Shown: one piece after another, positions 56,787 through 64,000 of the stretch
Layout: each line of letters begins with the position of its first letter
Numbering within the stretch: position 1 is the first letter of the stretch
Notes under the pieces: generated by a model
What the model saw: only the letters and a program-made list of their open reading frames with translations
Databases searched by the model: none
Told to the model about the DNA's origin: nothing
NCBI RefSeq assembly: GCF_010015585.1
Contig: NW_022985068.1
Span: 1,309,406-1,373,405, forward strand
DNA from: Eremomyces bilateralis CBS 781.70
Taxonomy: Eukaryota > Ascomycota > Dothideomycetes > Eremomycetales > Eremomycetaceae
Direction: 5' to 3'
Length of the DNA: 64,000 nucleotides
Position numbers and translations under genes: made by a program

Positions 56787-57380
56787 GCTACATTTGCTTT
56801 CGATAGTTGGTAAATGAAAGTGTCGCTTTTGCGAAGTTGGGATGAGGATAGTATAGCTCCACTCGATGCCATTACATCACCCCTGGTCATCCCAACACCA
56901 TGACCAAACATCGTGACTTCTCTAACTTTTCGCATGCTCTCTTAAACCTCCATTCTCTTTCACTTTCCTCCGGTCCTTTTCCTCTGAAATCAAACAACGC
57001 GGCGAAATTAGCTTGAAGGCATGGCGATTTGAGGAAACCGTCTCATCTCGACGTGCCTGCCGTTAACACGCGGATCGGTTATTAAACATTCCCTCGATTC
57101 CCGTATCCTCGTCTCGTCATGCCCACTACCACATAGACGCAGCCTCGAACGTATATCTGAACTAGTGGAAACATTCGAGGCACCGCCTACTACATGATAT
57201 AAGAGTCATGGAACTAGAGAAATGCACCTGGTATCCCAACACAGATCGAACCTACCCTGCTACGCGAGCCTGCTCTACGATAAAGACCTGAGCCGAGTAA
57301 CCTGCCACGTTTGACAGAACGGCAACTCGTTTAATCACCAATTTCGACTTTATCGTAACCAAACGACATCCTAATCCATC
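56787..57380. other. Divergent promoter, epimerase / F-box gene
   Basis: 594 bp shared upstream region of the epimerase (-) and the F-box-like gene (+). No further feature recognised. Confidence 0.5.
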
Positions 57381-58841
57381 ATGGTGGCTCAATCGTCAGG
57401 TGCTCGATTTCAGAATCTTCCATCTGAACTCGTGGAGGACATCGGACGATACCTCCTAGAACCGGTCTCTAATGTGAAACCGGATATATCGCAACACTTT
57501 ATTTTTAAACGGACCCAGCCTATGACCAAGTCGCCAGTACGGTATACTAAGCAAAGCGTCAAAGAGTTTGTTTCCTATCGGGCGGCATGCCAGGATTTCC
57601 GGGACTCAACTTCACGTCTCTTCAGCTATATTGTCGATGATACCGAGTACGCTGTGGACCAGAAGAGCTTGAAGGGCCTTCTCTACGCATCGAGCCACGA
57701 TGGTCTCCGTTCCGGAGTTCGGACGGTCAATATCCGGATCGATTATCAAGAGGTTCTAGATTCTTTCACTCCGGAGGAGCTGAAAAGATACCAGCAGTAC
57801 AACAACCCAGCTAAGAAATCGCGGATGACGCTGCAATCGAGTGCCCTCTCTCGATCCACGGTGCTCTCCCAAGCATTAGCGGCGTTTCCGGATCTCGAGT
57901 CACTCAGACTGTCCATTACAGCCGCGGGCATAAACATGCAAGGCAAACTAACTCCTGAAAGGGAGAGCGTGTTACTCCTGCTTGGGATTGTATGCAGCGT
58001 CATCCGCGATGCGGTCTTGAGCAGCAAGCGCCCATGCATCGCGGAGTCGATCGACGTGGCGATCCAAGAACTCCATCGCGGGATCAGCGAGACCGAAGTC
58101 GAGACGGTCCTCCAATATTTCCCCCTCTCCAAAAAGCCCAACCACCCCTCCAATGTGCGGGCTACCTCCCACCTCCCCTCCCCCAACTGCACCGTCGAGA
58201 CGTTCAACAACGCCTGGGGCATCGTCCACGCGCTCGTCCACAACTATCCGCACATAGGTACCCTCAGCCTCGATCTGGACCTGTTCAACAACCCCAACTC
58301 CAAGCTCGTCAGCACCGCCGGCCACCGTCGCTACCTCGGCTTCGAAGGTCTGCTGAAGCACATGGAGTACTGGCGGCTCTTCCCGAACATCCGCACGCTG
58401 CATCTCGGCGGCATCCAAGCCGGCGCGCTGGATCTCCGGCGGTTCCTGGAGCGCGTGCGCCACGGAGTGACGTCGCTCACCATCTCCCATTCGCGTCTGA
58501 TCGCGGGGGGTTGGAAGTTCCTGTTCGGGTACTTGAGTCAGTGGCAGCTGAAGGAGCTGCATCTCCTTGGCCCGGAGATCATCGGGGAGTACGGGATTCG
58601 ATCGTTGCCGGTGCGGCTGTTCGTGGATGGACGGTGGCGGAACGAGGTGCATTTTTTGGGGCCGCTGGTGTCGGAGCAATGTCTCGCAGTGAAGGTGCTC
58701 TATCCTCCAAAAGACGGGCATTGGATCGAGGATGCGGATGATGGGAGTGGCGGCGTAGATGACGATGAGAATCATGACGAGGACGAGGATGAAGATGAGG
58801 ACGAATATGACAGCGGAGAAGATGAGCACATTGTAGTATGA
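57381..58841 (+). CDS. F-box-like protein of unknown function
   Basis: A single-exon gene of 486 aa. Residues 10-27 (FQNLPSELVEDIGRYLLE) match the opening helix of an F-box, which docks to Skp1 of SCF ubiquitin ligases. The F-box is followed by a long alpha/beta region with leucine-rich-repeat-like stretches (ALAAFPDLESLRLSI, NIRTLHLGGIQAGALDL, VTSLTISHSRLIAG and WQLKELHLLGPEI), suggesting an LRR-type substrate platform. The C-terminal ~35 residues are extremely acidic (Asp/Glu repeats ending EDEHIVV). The target is unknown. Fungal genomes carry many such F-box/LRR-like proteins; the call is by local motif and layout. Confidence 0.75.
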   Translation: MVAQSSGARFQNLPSELVEDIGRYLLEPVSNVKPDISQHFIFKRTQPMTKSPVRYTKQSVKEFVSYRAACQDFRDSTSRLFSYIVDDTEYAVDQKSLKGLLYASSHDGLRSGVRTVNIRIDYQEVLDSFTPEELKRYQQYNNPAKKSRMTLQSSALSRSTVLSQALAAFPDLESLRLSITAAGINMQGKLTPERESVLLLLGIVCSVIRDAVLSSKRPCIAESIDVAIQELHRGISETEVETVLQYFPLSKKPNHPSNVRATSHLPSPNCTVETFNNAWGIVHALVHNYPHIGTLSLDLDLFNNPNSKLVSTAGHRRYLGFEGLLKHMEYWRLFPNIRTLHLGGIQAGALDLRRFLERVRHGVTSLTISHSRLIAGGWKFLFGYLSQWQLKELHLLGPEIIGEYGIRSLPVRLFVDGRWRNEVHFLGPLVSEQCLAVKVLYPPKDGHWIEDADDGSGGVDDDENHDEDEDEDEDEYDSGEDEHIVV

Positions 58842-59106
58842 GGACAGTCGGTGAAGCAACTTGGCGGGACCCGTCCCAGCAAGCCATTCCATTGCGGGAC
58901 ACGTTTGTCTCTAGCTTGTGGAGCGAGACTGACAATCCTCTAACACAATCTATGTCATTATCAAAACCGTGAGGGTTCATCTCTAATTAGATGGTTCGTA
59001 TGGCCAACAGGCACATAACTACTATTTTCAAGCGACCAAACCCCAGACACCTATCATAGTCCACATCGTGATCCCACCTCAAACATCTCACAGCGACTAG
59101 CAATCA

Positions 59107-62100
59107 CTACTGCCTCTCCACCCCACCCCCCACCATCCCCACCCCCCCAAGGCTCGGATACTTCCTCTCAAAACTCGCCTCCCAATCCTCCCCGCCCTCC
59201 TCTCCCCTCCCATCCTGGTTCCCCGTCCGCAATGCCTCCGGCTTCGGCGCCACATTCGGCCTCGTCCCTCCCGTCCTCGCCGGCGCCACCGCCGCACTCG
59301 GACCCGCCGACGCAGTGCGCACCGGCACCGGCTTCCGACCGACCATCGGACGCGGTTTCGCATTCGTGGGCGACTGTTCCGCCTGCTTCGTCGCCGAGTC
59401 GTCCGCGAAATGCCCGTATCCCTCCGCCGTACGCACTGTCACCTCCCGCCTACTATCCTCCATGAGGTTCCGCATGCGATTCTGAATCAAATTGCTCTTC
59501 TGCGCCGGCGCCAGCGACGGCGCTGCCGAACTTCTTCGTGTTCCCGCGCCTACGTTTTGCCCTCGATGCGCCAGTCGCTCCCGGTACTCCCGCGCTGCCG
59601 CCTCCACGCGCCTCTCCTCCTGACTCAACCGCCGGCGCTCCAGCTCCCTCCGCACCTCGGGACTCAACTCAATGCTCTCGTCGATGGCGCTCTCGCGATC
59701 CTGTTGATCGCTCGCGGTGGCCTCGCTGCCGGCGATGGGGGTGAGGGACATGCGGGGGAAGCGGTCGGTCGGGTCGGGGCTGAGCGGCGGGGCGGCGAGG
59801 AGGCCGTCGCGGAGGTTGTCTTCTTCGTCGCCGGTACCAGTGGCGGTGTTGGTTTCGAAGCGGCGGAAGGCGTCGCCGAACTTGCCGGCGAGGATGTGCT
59901 TGGTATTGGCGAGGGCGGAGCCGACACCAGGGAGAGAGGAGCGTTTGCGGTCGCGGTCGGTTTCTTTGATGGGATCGTCGCTGCTGCGGCGGCGGCTGGC
60001 GCGGTCTGTTTTGTCGTCGTGCTCTCGGGAGCGGAGGTAGGAGAGGTTATTGGAGATGGTGCTGGGGCGTCGGAGGGCAGTGTCGCGGTCGCCGTGAAGT
60101 TCGAGCGGGCTTTCGTCGTCAGAGCTTCCGACGGCCACGGTGCGGACGACGGCGCTGTCGCCGTGGGGGGTAGGGCCGGCGGTGCGGCTCGGGGTGAGGA
60201 GGTTTTTGGTTTTTGCGGCCCCTCCTTCGCGGTCGCGGAGGAAGTCGAGGTTGTTCTCGACGTAGATGGTGCTTGGTCGCTTTGGTTTTAGGTCGCCTTC
60301 CATGTGGATTTCCATCTCCTCGGTCTCGACGCCCAAGCCCATATCTCGTGCGCTTGGACGCCGCGTTTCTAGGCTCGGGCGGCTGGACGATGATAAGACG
60401 GATGGAACTGTGGCGCTGGTCAGAGTCGTAATCTGACTCTTACTCCGATGGAGTTCTGGTGCTCCCGGACCCTGATCTGGTCGTAATTTCGAGCCCTGGG
60501 TCGGGCGGGGCTGGGAAAGGGCGCGATGCTGTGGAGTTTCAAGAGTTGAGGAACGTGGTACTCTCCATATTGGTTGCTCCGCCGGTTGATTTGGAGATTT
60601 TCGAGAGATGGTCGCGTTACTTGGCGGTGACGGAGGAGATGAATCCGTCCCGACTCCGACCGAGACGTATTGGTGTGGTTTCGACGTCGCGATCGACTCT
60701 GATTTGGTGATCTTCGGTTGTGAAGGGACCGGCGGAGTGGACGGCAATGGTTTCGTTGTGATCGTCGTAGATGGTGTAGGTACAGTTGGTTTCGCGGGCT
60801 TCGCGGGCCGAGCAAATGCGTTGTCCGCAAGTGCCTGAGTCACTCTCTTTTGCAGCATCGCGTCGCCGGGCTTCTCCTTAGGGGAATCTTGACTGAACTG
60901 GAATTTGCCTCCCTGGTCATGTAGGAGAGAGAATTCGTCCAGGGAAGGAAATCTCGAAGAGATGTCCTCTGCAACAGTCGATTTCGTCGGTTGTGGCTTG
61001 GAGTCTAGCGCTGCAAATGGATCGCTACTAACGACGCGAAGGGGGGAAGGGCTCGGGCGGGAAGCAGTCGCAGTTTGGGTGGGAGCGGTTGGTCTGCCTC
61101 GTCGCATTGGCTTGACATCCGGGATGCTCTGGGCCTGTTGCATAGGAGCGACTTTCTGAATACCGACGACGGGTGGCGGAGTGACATCTGGTTCTAGTGA
61201 AGGCAGCTCTTGGTATCGTCGTGCTTCGGATTGTGTGCGACGGGCATATATCTAGTCGGGTTAGAAAACAGTATACAATAGCTCAATCATACTTACGTCT
61301 TTGATCGGAACCTCTGTTCCACGCATCGAGCATACTTCCTTGATCACCTGGTAGATATTGGGCCGTTGGCTCGGATGCTCTCGCAGCATTGAAGCTATAC
61401 GGTCAGAATCGTCCTCACCATTTGACCAGGGAGCTTACCTATGAGCTTCTTTATCCGATCCGAAAACGATGGATACGGAGGGAATTTATATGACGCATTC
61501 AAAATGGCCATCTGTCCTTGCTCCTCAAACGGCGTGGTATAATAGCATAGCTTGTACAATAACACTCCCAAGGCCCAAATATCGCTCTTCTCGTCTATCG
61601 GTTGCTTCCGGTAAACATCCACTATTTCCGGGCTCCGATACTGCATCGTCGTATGCTTCTGCACATCGTCCTCGATCAACCGCCCCTCCTGCGCCGTTTT
61701 CGCCGCAGGTCTCGGCGGCGCGGTGGACCCAAAGTCGCACAGCTTATACGATCGCGACGACCCCGACGTCGAAATCAACACGTTCTCGACCTTCAGATCC
61801 CGATGCAGCAGCGGCGGCTTCAGATAATGCATCGTGGCCACGCCCTCGGCCACGTCGCTGAAGATCTTCAGGATCTCGGGCTCCGTCAACCGATGCTGCA
61901 GGCGCGTGTTCATGAAGTCGATCAGCCCGCCCCCCGCGCAGTACTCCATCAGCAGAAACACCTCGTACCCGCCGCCCTTCAGCTGGCTGGCGTGCGAGTC
62001 GATGTACGTGACGATGTGCGTGTGGCCCTTGAGCTTCTTCATCGTCTCGACCTCAGTGCGCATGTTCGCGAGGGCTTCCTTGTCGGATACGGCGACGCGC

Positions 62101-62336
62101 TTGAGGACCGCGATGTCGTGTTTATTAGGCGCCCCATCGCGCGGTACGCGGACGACGTAGACGTGGGCGAAGCCGCCTTCGGAGAGGTATTTCTCGATGA
62201 TGACGCGGTGGGCGCCGACGTGGACTTTGGTGCCAGAGGAGAAGGTGCCTGGAGGTGCGGAGGCGGTAGAGGTGGGGGGGTAGGGGCGGGAGAAGGTGTG
62301 GGAGGAGGAGTGGGAATGGTGATAGGTGGAGGACAT
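59107..62336 (-). CDS. Ark/Prk (NAK-family) serine/threonine protein kinase
   Basis: Three exons, 62336-61439, 61394-61297 and 61251-59107 (introns 44 and 45 bp), 1046 aa. The kinase domain spans about residues 40-310: YLSEGGFAHVYVV, Lys79 in IAVLKRV, LLHRDLKVENVL (HRD, about 178), LCDFGST (DFG in the NAK form), MQYRSPEIVD, KSDIWALGVLLYKLCYYTTPFEEQGQMAIL, and across intron 1 ASMLREHPSQRPNIYQV. The 700-residue tail is Pro/Ser/Thr-rich with polar repeats and a possible coiled coil near the C-terminus (VRRELERRRLSQEERRVEAAAREYRERL). Yeast Ark1/Prk1 and animal AAK1 phosphorylate endocytic adaptors and regulate cortical actin patches. I start at the MSSTYHH ATG because it matches relatives; the frame extends upstream to 62483. 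Confidence 0.92.
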
Positions 62337-63364
62337 GGTGGATGGAGTGGTGGAGGTGAGATGTCGGCGGAGGAGTTGGAGATGGGGGCAGTCCTGGAGG
62401 AGGAGGCGGGATGGAGGGTTATGATGTGGTGGAAGAGGACACGTAGGATGTAGCCATTCAAAGGAAGGGGAATATACCAACAAATTGTCGCGAATTGGAG
62501 GGTGGAAGGATGGGAATTGGGATCTGAAGGTGTCGGGAAACTGGAAAGTTGAACAGTGACGAACTGACGATGAAGGCGGTGCAGGCGGTGGTCAGAAGCA
62601 GGGGTCCCATGACAGCCATCGTGAGCCTCTATTGACTATTTACCGTAGCAAGGTACCGTATTATCTGGTCAGATATTCGGAGGCTGAAACATCTCAGCAT
62701 CTACTATCTCTCCTTCAATAAACATGATTCAATAATATCCCTTCAAGCAAGTCTCGGAACAGGGATATTTTGGTAACCATCTCTATCAACACCTCAACCC
62801 CGATTCTAGACCGAGAACCGTGTACGAAATAGTCCAGCCTCTATTAGGTAGGATGGTCACTAGGCAGCCCAGTTTCAACATCGCAGATAGAGTGGACAGT
62901 ACGTAGTCCCAGCAGCATCCATTTAAGTATTCCTCTATAGGCCTTCCATAGGCCTTGCATCATTCCGTTATTATAAGATCTTAGGTCTGATTGCCGCCTA
63001 GCCACGCCCACGGCCAATCTGCACCCTCCTGATCAGCTGGATATGAAGGCCAAAGATGAAGACAGGGAAATTGATGTTGAGGACCAGCGGCTTCGATGAG
63101 CAGCATTGCCATTCATAGACGTGGTTCAAGCTATTCGAAAATCCAAGCTAAAAAGACAAACCCTTGCAATACGAAGGATGCAAAGAATCACTGCCGGTAT
63201 GGAGTCCATCGAGACCCCTCGTTTTTGTTGCACTCCAAAATCCATATTCGGCGTGATATTATAGCAACTCAATCCCTGGAATTATCCCAGTGGCTTTGTG
63301 CTCACTGCTCAGAGATATTTAGCCAAAGAACCGTTCTCGATCCAGCCAGCCGATATATCTCCCC
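62337..63364. other. Intergenic region upstream of the kinase
   Basis: 1 kb with the kinase promoter at its left and no recognised gene. An open frame at 63096-63410 (+) overlaps the minus-strand exon below and looks non-coding. Confidence 0.45.
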
Positions 63365-63742
63365 TCACCACAGCGTCACACCACCATCCTGTCCGAATTT
63401 CCGAGGTTGAACAGAACCATCGATGTCGACCCGGTTCAAACCGTTGAAATTCGCGTAGGTCGGAATGTACGCGTGGCGATGATCGTCAGCCAAAGGTGAG
63501 TGCGCCGCTGCCACTTCATCCGGGCGGTGGGCGTCTGTCAGGGCCTCAGGGGACGGTTCATGATAGGCCCAATGTGCGAATTGGGTTGAAGGAAGTCGGT
63601 CGCATGGACGAGGAGGGGTAATGTCACATGTTTGTGATACCCACGATAGGTTGGAACTTGGTTCAAGGAGAATCGACGAAGACCAGGCTTGGGGAGGGTT
63701 TGTTAATGGTGGGAAATCTGGGATTGCGTAGGTATAGTACCA
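63365..63742 (-). CDS. Probable terminal exon of an unidentified gene entering from the right
   Basis: A minus-strand open frame of 125 codons plus TGA begins right after a possible acceptor (CAGCCATAG, exon from 63742) and ends AHWAYHEPSPEAL...DDHRHAYIPTYANF, NGLNRVDIDGSVQPRKF, GQDGGVTLW-stop. There is no internal Met, so ordinary start-based ORF searches miss it. The many Trp, Tyr and His residues and Gly/Asp/Asn turns look like a real folded protein, perhaps secreted or enzymatic. I do not recognise the family. The next upstream exon should lie between 63790 and the window end or beyond it; a second open frame there (about 63640 to 63999, minus) may include part of it, but no splice junction is convincing. 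Confidence 0.45.
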   Translation of the reverse strand, partial: WYYTYAIPDFPPLTNPPQAWSSSILLEPSSNLSWVSQTCDITPPRPCDRLPSTQFAHWAYHEPSPEALTDAHRPDEVAAAHSPLADDHRHAYIPTYANFNGLNRVDIDGSVQPRKFGQDGGVTLW

Positions 63743-64000
63743 CTATGGCTGCAGTAGACTCGAAGATTTGATCAAGGCACAGGATTTGGAACCATTGATT
63801 ATAATGAAGGACTGTGAAGTTGGTACAACATATGGCTTGTTTGGGTTGGGACGGGTTTGAGCGAAGTAAGAAATGTAGGTACCTCCGTATCTGATCATAT
63901 TGATATTCAATACTACTTTGGACTGCTAAGTGCTGGAGTGAAGAAAAGCACTTGATGATCTTTGAAGGGTACCTATCCCTGAGGCGTCGAATACCCTTGA

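Overview
The window is chromosomal DNA of a filamentous ascomycete, most likely a Eurotiomycete (Aspergillus/Penicillium relatives). Evidence: compact genes with 44-90 bp GT-AG introns, often with a CTAAC-type branch point; GC-rich coding exons; and fungal markers such as a velvet-domain protein, an NpgA-type phosphopantetheinyl transferase, a BIM1-like copper protein, and Pezizomycotina-type MOT1, CLU1, Nup82 and uL13. I rebuilt gene models by joining exons by hand; nearly all splice into one uninterrupted frame.

Layout. 1-9.5 kb is gene-poor: a possible gene start leaving the left edge, a weak carrier-domain-like relic, a divergent velvet protein (+), a two-exon AlkB-like 2OG-Fe(II) oxygenase with Cys-rich modules (-), and three short degenerate tandem repeats. 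9.5-13.4 kb carries a 4-coumarate:CoA ligase-like enzyme followed on the same strand by a ketol-acid-reductoisomerase-like protein without an obvious transit peptide. 14-25.2 kb is ribosomal protein uL13, a second acyl-CoA synthetase and the Mot1 Swi2/Snf2 ATPase, all on +. 25.8-38.4 kb holds an LPA acyltransferase (-), CLU1 (-), a mitochondrial AAA protein (+), an SRR1-domain protein (-) and a BIM1/X325 copper-binding GPI-type protein (-).

40.7-48 kb holds Nup82 (-) and the cap-binding subunit CBC2 (+) diverging from a 338-bp promoter, a decayed serine hydrolase (-) and the phosphopantetheinyl transferase (+). 49-63 kb holds a GH17 glucanase, a small Ser/Arg-rich protein, a DAO-type FAD oxidoreductase, NAD(P)H-hydrate epimerase (-), an F-box-like protein and an Ark/NAK-family kinase (-). 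The last 0.6 kb holds what looks like the terminal exon of a gene read from outside the window.

Most of the window is housekeeping. The accessory-looking parts are 1-13.4 kb (velvet protein, 2OG enzyme, CoA ligase plus reductoisomerase-like pair, repeats) and the decayed hydrolase at 44.7-46 kb. I saw no rRNA, convincing tRNA, CRISPR array or recognisable transposon. Several 1-2.4 kb intergenic stretches hold nothing I can name.
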